Positions 1-13,065 are shown, counted from the stretch's first letter. The stretch is DNA of 64,000 nt from Rotaria macrura (GCA_900239685.1 OENT01000418.1:1-64000); one strand, 5' to 3'. Program-made: numbers and translations. Notes: generated from the letters alone by a model not told the origin.

Positions 1-3000
1 ATTGAATCTAAGTGATTCTATCTGATTCTAATGAATCTAATACAATAGAATCAGCTTTTCCCCCTTGGTATTATACGATAATATCAATGCACTTCAGTTA
101 CACGCAACCGTGACGCATTTGTTAAATAAATGGCAACATGAGAGAACATTCAAAATACTATAGATTTTTGCAGAGTTTCCAACGTATCTAGTATGGAGAG
201 GGGATCGTTCCCCACAAATTCTTCTGCTAATTTGATGTTCACGACTAACTATCGCACGTCTGTTGATTTAAAACCACTTTAGCACTAGTCAAGATGAACT
301 CAATGAATACTGCAATTCATCGTCGTTCTCTCTATTATCAGTCTCACTGTACTAGATGACGTCATATCTTCTTCGGAAAAATTTCTAAGCATTCATCATT
401 TAATAAATCTCAATAATCATATTTATCAATGACATTCTTAAGTCATGATGACAAACGGTGCTGCGTCACTGCTCTTATCAGAAAAGTGAAGAAGTATCTG
501 TAGTAAACTATTAAGTTCGTACTCCAGCATACACAGTTGTCATCTTTCATCTTTTAAGATTTATATTCTCAAGTTATTTTTAAATCTTTTGCTTTTATGA
601 TTTCTTAATATAACCATGACAAGGGATACTGTGGTTCATCATATTTTATTCGGTGACACGTTAACTGAAAAGGATGAAAAAAAATTGGTGATCATTATAT
701 TCAGAAAAAATGAGAGTAAATTTAAGCTTTTACAACTCATCTTGAATACTTTGATGGAACTGAAATAATCATGCAGCTAATTGGTTTGCTAACAAGTTTT
801 TAATGCCAATGATATATATCTTTCATATACTGTGGTCGTTCAATATCAATACAGCACATGACTCTGCTCCAGAATGAATTATTTTCTTTACTAAAAATAC
901 GATAAGCATTCTCAAAAAGAGGAACCTAGCTCTCGCTATAAATTCTTCTTCAGGTAAATCAGTGATAAGATGCTAATAGGCATTTTTCAAATTTGCCGCT
1001 AATGAACCATTGACATTTCCATCTTTTTTCTATAAATATTAGTCAAATAACCTATAATTGGTGGTTTTTGATTAACAGTCATATTTATCTGATGCAACAT
1101 ATGATTCCGTGAAACACGAGCTGAAAGGAGTGTTGAAGTGTTTAGAGTAGAAAGTTTTTATCCGCCTCCGGCTCACCTCACAGACTCTTACCGATAGGGG
1201 CTTCCATCACTAGAGGCTGTTCCCGATAAATGTTTCCACCGTCACAGACTGTTATAGGCAGGTATTCTATAATAGAATTCTACAGGAATGTTGAAGTCTC
1301 TTGTACAAAGATTTGGAACTATACGCTGTACATACAGACACAGTCGGTAACAGGGATTTTAACTAAGGACTTTGTTTATTATAGTTTAATCTTTCATTTA
1401 CTAACCACACAGGTGTAAGCTACCGGCAATGCGACAGTAACGAAACGTTGTGTAAAAAGAAAGAGGAGAGGAGTATTGGCGTCGAGTGATAATAGACTTT
1501 ACGAGTCACTGTCTAACGCCAAGGTATTCTTTAGTGGACATAATTTTCGTACAATTACAAATTTTATGTCATTAAAATCTATCAGATGCTTCAGTTTCCT
1601 ACATGTTCGTCGTAAATAATCATACACAATGACATCAAATTTTCGGAAAAACCTAGAATAAGATACTTTTTCTGGTTTAAATTATCAGTTACATCGTGTT
1701 TCACATTTTAACCGCGAAAGGATTACGTTAACAACTTTTGATTTTGAATCAGTTTGAATTGCTTTCAAAAACTTTCGTCCATGACAGTCGAATACGATCA
1801 AATCTTGGAAGTAAACAAAGCAATTAATTTTCTAAACCGGCATCGGGAGAAGCTTCTCATTGATAACAAAACTAATGACTGAAGAAAAAGTTTCTGGTGA
1901 ATAGAAAGTATCTTGCATTCGTAGATATTCACCATACAATACTAATAAAGTTATTTGCCTTTTACAGTGCCATATCATAGATCTCCCCCTAACTTTTAAT
2001 GATCATTTTAGAACTTTTCATACTTCATTTACTGACAATTCGATTTTGACCGATACTTGAGAGGGTTCATTGCGAAATTTGTTTACTCTTCTAATGCACT
2101 ACATTCATGTTTAAGACTGGAGGAAGCACTTTTTGTAACAAGCACGAAGCTAAAATATTTTTTATTTGAAACTATACTAATTAGCGAAATTTATCACATG
2201 CACACTTTGTTATTAAACAAACAAAATTTTAATCAAGAAAGATACTGAGAAAATTTAGGAGCATAAATATAATACTATTGCTCTTGTACTCGTCAAATTT
2301 TTCCATGTATTGCCACTTTTCAGATACATAAATACTGCAGCTTTCTCGATCGCATGGTCCTTTTCCTATTTGTGGCTCACAAAAGCCTGTGTAACAAGAT
2401 CTTTTGTTTTTTACAATATTGTTTAGTCATTAAAATAGTTGATGCACTCTATTACTATTCAATGCAATCATAATCAAATAAAATTGTTGTTCTTTTGTCC
2501 AAGCGTTCATGCCAGTACTATTGGAAGGTATTGCCTGACATAGTGCTGCTTGAATTTGGTACAATATCCAATACTTTCACGCGTTCTTTAATAGCTTTTT
2601 TCGATCGATAAACTTTGTTACTTTTAATGAAAAGACTTCAATCTATCGATTTTGAAATTTTTGATAATTTGTACATTAAGGTTGCTTTGCCTAGATGAAT
2701 TCCTGCTTTCAATAACCGACCTATAGTATTCAAATTAAAACAAATCTTTTAATCGATTAGTATACACACATATTCAGCTACAATGAAATATGACGCGTTT
2801 TATCGAACCCGCATCCTGTGAAAGTATCTTTTTGGATCCTAACAAAAATAGCAAACTTATAAAAGTTCAATAATTTTCAAACGGATGTAAGAAGATGTGG
2901 TATTTTAGTAGACAGAAAAAAATGTTCTTTCCTTGAATATAGTTTTTGAAATAAACGGATGATTTTAAGAATGTAATTTGGTCAAATTTTACACATTGTG

Positions 3001-3007
3001 AACCTCC
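1..3007. other. AT-rich stretch without a recognised gene
   Basis: No open frame here resembles a protein family and none is flanked by convincing splice sites. The first 50 bases hold a degenerate run of the 7-mer GATTCTA/GAATCTA. The remainder looks like ordinary AT-rich intergenic DNA. Confidence 0.5.
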
Positions 3008-3252
3008 CAGTGAAAAATGTTCACTGATTTCAATCGGATTTTTCTGCACCATAATCAAAATTAAAATCGATTGATAGTTTTGATTATTGTTGACCAGGAA
3101 TCAACTACTAGTTGGTGTTGTTACTTATTCCCTGTGCAATTGTCTGCTTGAAATCGAATTGTTCTGCAGCAAAATCGAAACTATTGATCGATTTTAATAT
3201 TGATTATGGTGCAGAAAAATCGGATTGAAATCAATGAGTATTTTTCATTGAA
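3008..3252. repeat. Foldback repeat, two ~80 bp arms
   Basis: The left arm (about 3,008-3,095) and the right arm (about 3,172-3,252) are reverse complements with few mismatches. Both contain the blocks GATTTCAATC, TTTTTCTGCACCATAATCAA and AAAATCGAT. A ~75 bp spacer separates them. No coding capacity and no clear target-site duplication are visible, so this is probably a small non-autonomous foldback or MITE-like element. Confidence 0.7.
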
Positions 3253-3698
3253 CTCTTCCCGAATAATTATACACCTCATGAAAATTCTGTGAGAGAAGTT
3301 TAGGACATCACATTAGTTATCAGATGCGAGCTGTGGCAGATTCACTCGACATAGTTTTGGTTTATGCTTTTTTATTATTAGTTATGTAACACTCTGAAGT
3401 ACTTACATGAAAACTGAAACATGGAATAGGCAAGATGCATGCGATTCAAACATAGCTATAGCTGAGGTTCTTCTAGTGAGATGCTTATCAATATTATGGT
3501 GTTGGTTTAAGAATTAATATAATGTGAGAGGTTGGGGTGGCGAGATATTAGTTACCGGATGATTAGTTCTGTATGAAATTTATCCATTTAATTAGAAGTG
3601 TTTCATGTCTTTTCATTAACTTTTTCACTCTGTTATGTCTGAAGAAATGCCCTAATGAATCATCTTTATCTTTTTTACAGTAATCCCAAAAGAATATG

Positions 3699-5722
3699 TC
3701 ATTTATAAAAAGGGAACGTCCTAAGACTGATCTGTAGATTGTTTCTATTATTTTCTTTATATACTATTGAACTTAAATTTCCAATGGGTTCTCCTCTCTG
3801 AATGCATATAAATCCCGTGCCGATACGTATGAACATCTGTGGACTATTCTGAGAGCGACTCGACATTTCCTGTTTAGTGGTTCTTTTTGCGTTTTCGGTA
3901 GGAAAGGATACAAGGGGGAAATCCACGCAAAATGCGAGAAGACATATGAAAAAAAACACTGTTGCACAACTTGGATCGTGATTTTTGGACCCTTTTTCAT
4001 CCATTTCAGTTTTGCTAGGGCATTGTCAACTTTCCTTAGGCATTCAGCCACAGTAGATTTCAACGACATAGTATTTGTCTATGTAAATCCTAGGTATTTA
4101 AATAAATTCACTTTATCCAACTTGACCCCTCCATCTAAAGATTGACGTTCGGTCGTTCTATTTGAGTATAAAATATTTGACCCACTGTCTTCTGAATGTT
4201 AATGGGTTGTTTCAAAATCCTCGCATATTCCTCTATTGCGTTATTTATTGTAGTACCTTCTTCTTCTAGAAATCTAATTGCTGGAGACAAAACGTTGGTA
4301 ATAGGTGCTCGTATAAGTACACACAAGCCATCCGTAAACAAATGTCCTGGGTGAGCTCCCAAAACGTGAATTAAATCACAATGATACACAATAAATAAAA
4401 ATGGACTTAGACTACTGCCCAGGTCAAAAAACCTGACATAAGATCTTATTTTATACACGCAAGATCTTGCATATGAACGAAATATTTCAAGAATCTGACA
4501 AAAAATCGTCGTCTCTGACATTGTACGTCAGATCATACTATGTTTTCCTCGAAAGATCTTACATTCACTTTATTTGTATTAAAAACTTTAGTGATATTTT
4601 GAGAGGATAATTAATTTTATTGAAATACTACCCACTGCAAACAATCAGATGTTAAGGTCTGATAAGATTCTGCATCTGATCTTATATGATCGTGTAAGAT
4701 CCGACAAAAGATCGTACGAAAATCGTAGTCTCTGAGATCTTGTATCAGATCGCACAACCAGATTCTTGAAAGATCTTGCAAATCAATAAGATCTTTCAAG
4801 AATCTGATTGTGCGATCTTATGCAAGATGTCAGAGACGACGATTTTTTGTCAGATTCTTGAAAGATTTCACCCATATTCCAAGATCTTGTATGTACTTCA
4901 TAAGATCCTGTGTCAGATTTTTCGACCTGGGTTTTGTTGGAAGACGATGTACGCTTTCCGATTCTGTAACCAGGAAGCGATCAAATTCAATATCGTGATC
5001 GACATTCCTGATTCATGAAATTTTACTAACATCCGTGTATGCCGTACCATATCGTACGCTTTACGGAAATCCACATATAAGGCAAGGGTGGGTATTTTTG
5101 CTGCCAGATTTTTTTTTCAATTCTTGATAGATCGACAGCACTATGGTAGCCAAGAGTCCTCCCGGCCTGAATCCTGATTGCTCTATGGAGATCATTCGTT
5201 CCCCATCTGCCCATTTCCTCACTCTCTCAAGAATTACTTTTTCAACTGGTTTTGAATGAGTCGATAAAAGGGAGATTGGTCTTGTCTGATCTGTTCTTGG
5301 AGTGTCAGCTTTTAATTTATTTAGTGCTAACATTTTGGTTATCTTCCAAAACTGTGGATATCTGTGTTCTTTTCGTCACGAGTTAAAACATTAAACCAGA
5401 CACTGAATATAAATCGGAGGTAATCGTTTAATCATGTAATTCGAGATCTGATCATACCCTGATGATTTTTTTTCCAGTTTCTTTATATACGTAACAATTT
5501 CTGCTATGTTAACTAAATTGTCATAGTTGTTGAGACATTCTCCAATATTTGATTATATTCGTTTTGTATTTTGTAATCATGAGGTTCTTTATCATTTATG
5601 ATAGGATGTTTCACTTGTTCCTTATAATAGTCATATAGTGTTTTTAATATCTCTTGGTGGTCCAAGATCGTGTTGGATCCTGTCGTCAATTTGGATACTG
5701 GAAGAGCCTTCGGCTTGTGCAT
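3699..5722 (-). pseudogene. Decayed non-LTR (LINE) reverse transcriptase
   Basis: Read on the minus strand, the pieces give an RT in order. An N-terminal linker lies at about 5,722-5,400. The fingers region with RPISLLSTHSKPVEKVILER and EQSGFRPG lies at about 5,280-5,140. The palm block VDFRKAYDMV (motif A) lies near 5,070-5,040. SSLSPFLF (motif B) lies near 4,410. Thumb and C-terminal blocks such as NRKCRVALRIVHRC run to about 3,780. The blocks sit in several frames, with stop codons between them. The catalytic motif that should read [F/Y]ADD is FTDG, so the active site is lost. A palindromic element interrupts it between motifs A and B, and about ten codons are missing there. These motifs belong to LINE retrotransposons; I cannot assign the clade. 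No endonuclease, 5' UTR or poly(A) tail is identified. Confidence 0.88.
4418..4931. mobile_element. Foldback element inside the LINE, ends CCCAGGTC
   Basis: The element starts CCCAGGTC (4,418-4,425) and ends GACCTGGG (4,924-4,931). The inverted termini continue inward for about 30 bp through CTGACA and ATCTTAT. The interior is packed with AGATCTT and AGATTCTTGAAAGATCTT-like words. It includes a tight hairpin around 4,757-4,806 built on CAGATTCTTGAAAGATCTT and its complement. It splits the RT relic, so it arrived after the LINE. The same CCCAGGTC end is seen in the elements at 25,535 and 39,676. No transposase is encoded. Confidence 0.75.
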
Positions 5723-7007
5723 CTTTGATAGGATTCACCCGACAAATCTGAATTCGCAAGTGCACGAAAAAGAGTTGAACTGGCTATATTGCATTCTTAT
5801 AATGGTAATAACTTCCCTCTGTAGTCTTTCATCAGAATACATATAAATAGAAAGAATTGCATATCGATATTTTGTGAGTATACGTTGAATTCTCAATCTC
5901 ACATATACTGCTAAGGAGAAAAATAGTATTTGATCATAGTAAATCAACAAGAGTTCACGAACCTTTGTATTGGTCTTGATTTTTCTATACTAACAATTAC
6001 TTCACACAGAGAGCGTCGGATGAATTTGGCAGCAAATCTTTCTTCATTTAATCAGTTTTTGAAATTCCCGATCTTTCTATGAAAATTGATTCCCGTGTGT
6101 CAATTATAATTGAAATAGATTTCATTCATCCTTCAGAAAAGCAGAAGTTTTTCTATATGCGTCTAATTGCAGTGTTTGAATTCTATCATGCTCGTCTACG
6201 TGCGTACAAGAGCCTCATGAATTGAGAACATTCCTCAAATAGTATAAGATGCACGGTTGGAATGAAACTTTTTTCATTTTCTAATTATAAAATCGGTGCC
6301 AATCACAGGTGATTAGAAAGAGGAATCGTGTAAATAACTAAAATTAAAACACTGCGATAAATGAAAAACATATTTTTACTTGAAACTTACATGATTTTTT
6401 CATAGACAAACATATACTCATCTTCCGAATAATAGTTTTTTGGGATCAATAGAAGAAAGTAGTTTTGAGTATATTAAACTTTGCCATTATCATTGAAAAT
6501 AATATACTGCTTGCATGTGAATTAAAGACAATTATAAAATTATCCTGTGATCTTGTATTTTCGAATCCAGCATTCTTTTCAATTGAATACCTATAAACCA
6601 ATTGCAAATCTACAGTCTTTAAGATTAATTAGCCTATCTTAACTCGTTGATTTCTATAAGTTTTTTTAACAGGAGCCTCAAAAAGCAAAAATGATGCAGG
6701 AGACTATATTTCACTACTAATAAATACCATGCAGCCACTGTTGCTTCAAGATGGAATCAGATTGAAAAGAAATTTAATGCAGAAAATGTTTAAAAAGAAG
6801 TATTCTCGTCACATCAAAACATTATGCCATATTTGGTTCGATAGTATGAAAGGAAATGCATCCATAGATTTTATTGAAAACTTGTGTTTTTCTTTGTTTG
6901 ATATGCAAAGTTGTCTGTCTCTACCGCATACTAAAAGCCAGATGTGTGAGCTCTTGATTATGAGATATAACAATAGAGTTGGTTATTTACTATATATATT
7001 TGGTGAC
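5723..7007. other. Intergenic, nothing recognised
   Basis: Only short AT-rich open frames occur. A 102-codon plus-strand frame (6,729-7,037) runs into the inverted repeat of the next element and has no recognisable domain, so I do not call it a gene. Confidence 0.5.
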
Positions 7008-7640
7008 TGGACAATTCGTCATAATGACATACTCTAATAATAATTTATATTCATTTCTCATCAATAAATTAATTTATTCAATTAAGTATGAAATATGTAG
7101 TTCAATGAATATTAAAATTATTGAAAATATTACTAATGACTAAATTTCGATTTTTGACCTTGGGCTACGTCCCGATATATAATAAAATAAGATGTGGCAG
7201 TCTTTAAGCTAACGAAATTTGTGCTTCAAATGCCGAGACTTTCGAAAACATTATTAAAACATACTTTTTCTGATCACACAGCCGCTCTTCATCAAGAAGC
7301 ATTAGTTTCGCTTATCCCTTCAGAGCTTTTCTTGAATGCCAGAAGCCTCGAGCTGTAGTGTGAGTTAAAAGGAAGATGCAGTGTCAGGTCTACTGATATT
7401 GGAAAAATTTCACCACTTATAAAGCACTAATAATCAAACGTTTTATGTGAACAAGAAGATTATTGGACTACTCCGGATGAAAAAATAAAGTTTAGTGATT
7501 AGTAATATTTCTCATAATGTTAATAGTCATTGAATTACATATTTCATACTTAATTGAATAAGTCGCTTCCTTGATGAGAAATGAATATAAATTGTTATTA
7601 GATTATGTCATTGCGACGAATTGTCCTGCGACGAATTGAC
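7008..7640. mobile_element. Non-autonomous element with ~140 bp inverted repeats
   Basis: The left arm (about 7,008-7,146) reads GGACAATTCGTCATAATGAC, then AATTTATATTCATTTCTCAT and CAATTAAGTATGAAATATGT. The right arm (about 7,490-7,640) is its reverse complement with few differences. The right end carries the terminal word twice (GCGACGAATTGTCCT, GCGACGAATTGACCT), as if the end had been tandemly duplicated. The 340 bp interior has no coding capacity. The superfamily is unknown, and I see no sure target-site duplication. Confidence 0.78.
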
Positions 7641-9645
7641 CTAGCACTGTAAGTAAAGGACAAGAACACCGAACGAAAAAAAGCGGGAAAAAACTAGAAA
7701 TATATATATAATAGAAGATCAATCATGTGAACATAGGTTTATATAAAAAAAGGCGCAACAGATCAAATGAAATTAAAGAAACATAAACATATAGATAGTT
7801 TAGTGTCAGTTAACGTCATCTACTGACGCTAACAAGATGACGCATAAGAGGGGCTGCCGAAGCTGATGTCCTATGTAGTCTATAAACTTCTTGCTTGTGT
7901 GTACATAAGAAATATATCAACCAAACTCTTACGCTCATTAAATGAAATTCAAATTGTGAACGTAAAGTTACTAGAAAGCAAGTAATGTCACCGACGCTGT
8001 AATTATGTTTTCAATCAGATTTTCTTTCACAGACAATATAACACTTTGATAGAATTCCATGGTAATATTTTTCATACATGATCATCAATCACATTGATAA
8101 GAATGCATCTTTGCAATGAACAGCCATGAAATATTCTTCATAAAACAGTAAAGATACGTTGACGAAGCATTCGATTAATTTAGTTTGATGAACTGTAGCG
8201 ATTATACATACATTTAATGAAATCTATAGCATCGTGAAACATGAAAGGAAGTATTGTGTTTTTAGTTCTTTTCGTTATTAAAACTGCGTCACGCCAATTC
8301 AATATTTTTAAATGACCGGCCTAACCTGTGCTTACGGAGGATTATTATCTGTTTGAAGGACTTCGTTTCGATTTCGAGTAATAAAATTAAGATCGAGATT
8401 CGGACCTATTTGTAAATTGCTCTGCTTTTAAACAGAACTGTTTCATTGCTTATGCTTTTTAGCCAGCCATATATCTCGAGTCCTTCTTGAAAATTTGCAT
8501 GGTAAGGAGAAGAAATGTAATTGATATCGCGTAAGACCTTTTCTAGTCATATTCCGAAGTACTAAAAAAACCTTCATGTTTTTGAATATTGGTGAGTAAG
8601 TTTGTATGTGTGCTTTATGACGAAGTAAACTACTGTGTTTGAGATTTCCTATAACAACCAGTGAAGTCCATAATTTCTCTAAGTTTAGAGATTATTATTT
8701 TTGTTGGGAGGAATTACTCAACGTTAAAAATAAAATGAGCGATGTGACAAGGATGAGTGTACGTTATATACGCTATTATACCACAATGCAGAGAACCTGC
8801 ATAGATTTTCCATACTATATTTCACACTTGACATGGATAGGAAATCGGGGGAACGCAGCGTTCAGTAACGAATTCTTTAATGTCAAGTGTTACTTCAGTT
8901 TGTCTTACATTGAAAATGGAACCAATGAGGGTGTGATAATTCATTTGGATTGTAATGCAGCCTATTTAAATCATAATCTGAAGGTAAAGTTCGAGCAATA
9001 CTTATTAACGAAAGAAACTATCTAGAAATATGTGAAGCAACAGTGACAACGATGCTTAGGGAGCAAAACATAGTAATTCGAGATCTCGAGTAGAAAAGTG
9101 TTGGAAGTATAAAATGTCGAAAACTTATCGTTTTATAATTGCCGGAAGAAAAATATTATTCAAACACATAGCCTATTGCTTTTTCTATCCTATTGCTTAA
9201 ATCACTTTCATACACATTTACATACAACTATGTTGTTTGCTTTTGTTTCGTCATTACTTCAACTATTCTATATGCTCACTCGTCGAACATTCTTTCTTGT
9301 TGCTTGCCCATAAATTTTTCTACCTAACAACGTACATAATCATCATTTCACTCGTCGTGGAAAAGCAATTTTACTTTGTTCCTCGTCTCATGTCATAACA
9401 AGTTTTCTTTTCTTCAGAAGTAACAAACAAAACTTGTTTTGCTATAGGATAGTTATTTGTATAAGTAGCATAAGGCATCTGTGAAGGTAAAATAGTGAGC
9501 TTTCCCTGACAGTCAACTTATTAAGAGTCCCAGTTAATCATAATAGTCATTTACCATTATACGAGACGAAGAGTGCATGACGGAAATGAATTACCTTATA
9601 ACTCAGAATTGACATTTATCTCAATTCTCCATAACTAATCAATAT
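7641..9645. other. Intergenic, one unrecognised 128-codon frame
   Basis: The longest frame is 8,639-9,025 (plus, 128 codons, starting at a non-ATG codon). It matches no family I know and lacks obvious domain features. It could be chance or a lone exon. Nothing else is seen. Confidence 0.45.
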
Positions 9646-10165
9646 TCGAAGGTACTAGCAGGTACTTTAACTCTTTTTTGCTCCGAAACAACTTGTATAT
9701 AGGTTATCGGGGTCAAAGAGTTCGAATTTGACCTCCGTTTGCCCCAAATCCTATTGGATGACCAGGAACCAATAAAAAACCCATATTTGGGGAAACATTG
9801 TAACCGATGTAGTTTTTGACAGAAATTCCGAATATGTGCTCCAAATGTCCTTAAATCCTATTGGTTGACTGGCAACCAATAAAAATCATGGATTTCGGAA
9901 AACACTCTTTAATACATTATTTCAACCGCAGATTATGAATATGGGCTTTAAATTCCTTGCAATCCTATTGGGTGCTCAAGAACCAATAGAATTCGAGGAT
10001 TTCCGAAAACATTGCAATCGATGTAGTTTCTGGCAGATATTGTGAATATGCGCTGTAAATGTTTTCAAATCCTATTGAATGGTCAGGAACCAATTGAAGT
10101 CGTTTATTTCAGAAAATGTGGCCGTTCAAGTACTTTTTAGCAGAGATTGTCAATATGCGGTTTTT
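9646..10165 (+). repeat. Left terminal inverted repeat of ~107 bp subrepeats
   Basis: The marker AAATCCTATTGG(N)nAACCAATA recurs at about 9,746, 9,853, 9,960 and 10,068, a period of about 107 bp. Each unit carries a short inverted repeat (CCTATTGG...CCAATA) and a block like TCCGAATATGTGCTCCAAAT. Units diverge progressively toward the interior. Confidence 0.82.
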
Positions 10166-10534
10166 TACGTTACAACAAGGTTTACCGCCTCCAGATCTAA
10201 AAAAAATGCGTCTCCGTTAGGGTCTGAATATCACTGGGTACCTTTTCTTGAAGGACAAGCACTGCTGAAAAGAAGGTCGTAGCCATCCTGAACTCCCGAC
10301 CAACACGCTTTACAACATCCACGGATAACAGACATCAGAATCTCAGAAAGATTCCTGCACCAACACTTTGCTAAACTCGCGACCTGCCCAATATTGGAAC
10401 TTATCACACGTCAATCTCCGGAAACACATACAGTCTCGCTGTTGAAAACGGAAACGATTTAATCAAAGTTCAAAGGCATTCTACGCACTCCCCACGTGGT
10501 TCATGTCTAGACGGGAACTTCCACACTTAGCCAC
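10166..10534. other. Spacer between left arm and minisatellite
   Basis: About 370 bp of unique-looking sequence, richer in GC than the flanking genome. No gene or further repeat was recognised. Confidence 0.5.
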
Positions 10535-13065
10535 ACCCACATCTAGTGTGCTCAACTGTGCGAGAGTGGAGGCTTGTGACCGTCTTTCTGCTGCCTCCAC
10601 CGGTCGTCGAACACACACTCGGCGTGCTGTGGTATCTTAGTGTGCAGCGTATATCACTCTTTCAGATGCCTCCACCCTTCGCACCAACAACACCCGGCGT
10701 GTTGCAGTGTGTGAGTCTAGAAGCGTATATCCGTCTTCCCGATCCTTCAATCCTGCGCCGAACTCACACACCGTGTCCTGTGCTGTGGAAATGCATAACC
10801 ACGTGCCGAATTTACGATAGCTCGAAACTTCGCGCCACACACACATCTTGTATTGTGGTGTGTGAAGGTGGAGGCGTGGCTCCGTCTTGTCGATGCCTCC
10901 ACAATACGCCGCACCAGCACTCGGTGTGTTGTTGTCTGCGAGCGTGGAGGCGTGTTTCCCTCATGTCAAAGCCTCCACCGTGCGCCACACCCGCGCTTCG
11001 ACTGCTGTGGTCTCCGAGCGTGGTGGCGTGGTTCCGTCTTGTCGATGCCTCCACTATACGCCGCACCAGCACTTGGTGTGTTGTGGATTGCGAGGGTGGA
11101 GGCGTGCTTCTGTCTTGTCAATGCCTTCACCGTGCACCGCTCCAGCAAATGGTGTGTTGTGGTCTGCAAGGGTTGAGGCGTGTTTCTGTCTAGTCGATGC
11201 CTCCATCGTGCGCCGCACTAGCACTTGGTGTGTTGTGGTCTGCGAGGGTTGAGGAGTATTCCCGTCTAGTCGATGCCTCCACCGTTCGCCTTAGTAGCAC
11301 ATGGTGTGTTTTTGTCTGCGAGCGTGGTGGCGTATTTCCGTCTTGTCAATGCCTTTACCGTTCGCCGCACCCGCACTTGGTGTGTTGTAGTCTGCGAGGG
11401 TGGAGGCGCGTTTCCGTCATATCGATGCATTCACCGTTAGCCACACCAGCACTTTGTATGATGCGGGCTGCGAGGGTTGAGGCTTGTTTCCGTCTTGTCA
11501 ATGCCTCCAGCGTGCGCCGCACCCGCGCTTCGAATGCTGCGGTCTCCGAGCGTGGTGGCATCGTTCCGTCTTGTCGATCGCTCCACCGTGCGCCGCTCCA
11601 GCAAATGGTGTGTTGTGGTCAGCGAGGGTTGAGGCGTGATTCTGTCTTTTCGATGCCTTCAGCGTGCGCCGCACTAGCACTTGGTATGTTGTGGTCTGCT
11701 ATGGTGTAGGTGTCTTTCCGTCTTGTCGATGCCTACACTGTGCGCCGCGCCCGCACTTCGTGTGTTGTACCCTGCGAAGATGGAGGCGCGTTTCCGTCTT
11801 CTCGATGCCTGCACCGTTCGCCACGCGTCCACTTGGTGTGTTTTGGTCTGCGAGGGTGGAGGCGTGTTTCCCCTTATGTCAATGCCTCCTCCGTGCGCCG
11901 CACCCGCGCTTCGTCTGCTGTGGTCTCAAAGCGTGGTGGTGTGGTTCCGTCTTGTCGATGCCTCCACTATACGCCGCACCAGCACTTGGTGTGTTTTCGT
12001 ATGCAAGGGTAGACGCATCTTTCCGTTTTGTCAATGCGTACATCGTGCGCCGCACCCGCACTCCGAGTGTTGTGGTCTGCGAGGGTTGAGGCGTGTTTCC
12101 GTGTTGTCAATGCCTTCACCGTTCGCCGCACCCGCATTGCGTGTGTTGTAGCCTGCGTGGGTGTAGGCGCGTTTCCGTCATGTCGATCCCTTCACCGTTT
12201 GCCACAACCGCACTTGCTGTGTTGTGGTCGGCGATGTTGCAGGTGTCTTTCCGTCTTTTCAATGCCTTCACCATTCGCCGCAACCGCTATTGGGGAGCTG
12301 TGGTCTGCGAGGGTTGGGGCGTCTTACCGTCTTGTCGATGCCTCCACTGTGCGCCGCACCAGCACTAGGGGTGTTGTGGTCAGCGAGGGTTTACGAGTAT
12401 TTGCTGCTGGTCGATGCCTTGGCCGTTCGCCTCACCAGCACTTGGTGTGTTGTGGTCTGCGACGGTTGAGGCGTGTTTCCGTCTTGTCGATGTCTCCACT
12501 GTGTGCCGCACCCTCAGTTAGGGTGTTGTGGTCTTCGAGCGTGATGGCCTGTTGTCGTCTTCTTGATTCCTTCACCGTTCGCCGCACCAGCACTTTGTGT
12601 GTTGTGGTGTGCGGGCGATGTTGCGTGTTTCCGTCTTGTCGATGCCTTCACCATGCGCCGCACCATCACTTGATGTGTTTTCGAAGGCAAGGGTGGAGGC
12701 GTGTTTCCGGCTTATCGATTCCTCGACCGTTGGCCGCATCAGCACTTGGTGTGTTTTTGTTTTCGAGCGTGGTGGCCGCTTTCCGTCTTGTCGATGCCTC
12801 CACCGTTCGCCGCACCCGCGCTTGGTTTGTTGTGTCGATGCCTTCACCGTGCGCCGCACCCTTACTTGGCGTGTTTTGGTGTGCGAGGGTTGAGGCGTGT
12901 TTTCCTCTTGTCGATGCCTCTTGCGTGCGCCGCACACGCACTTCGTGTGTCGTGGTTTGCTAGGGTGGAGGCGTTTTTCCGTCTCTTCGATGCCTACACC
13001 GTGCGACGCAGCCGCACTTCGTTTGTTATGGTCTGCGAGGGTTTTGGCGTCGGTCCCTTTTTCAT
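10535..13065. repeat. GC-rich 76 bp minisatellite, about 33 units
   Basis: The core words GTGTGTTGTGGTCTGCGAGG, GGAGGCGTGTTTCCGTCTTG, TCGATGCCTCCACC and GTGCGCCGCACCCGCACT recur every 76 bp (for example the first word at about 11,151 and 11,227). Units vary by scattered substitutions and rare small indels. Many units contain an inverted repeat GTGGAGGC...GCCTCCAC around a ~19 nt loop, exact at 10,868-10,902. Stop codons are rare on both strands and 76 is not a multiple of 3. The array therefore gives many overlapping open frames up to 311 codons; these are a by-product, not genes. GC content is far above the surroundings. Confidence 0.93.

Noticed and set aside
6729-7037. 102-codon plus-strand frame
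   Set aside because: It runs into the terminal inverted repeat of the 7,008-7,640 element and matches no family.
8639-9025. 128-codon plus-strand frame
   Set aside because: No recognisable domain and a non-ATG start. Noted as unassigned rather than called a gene.
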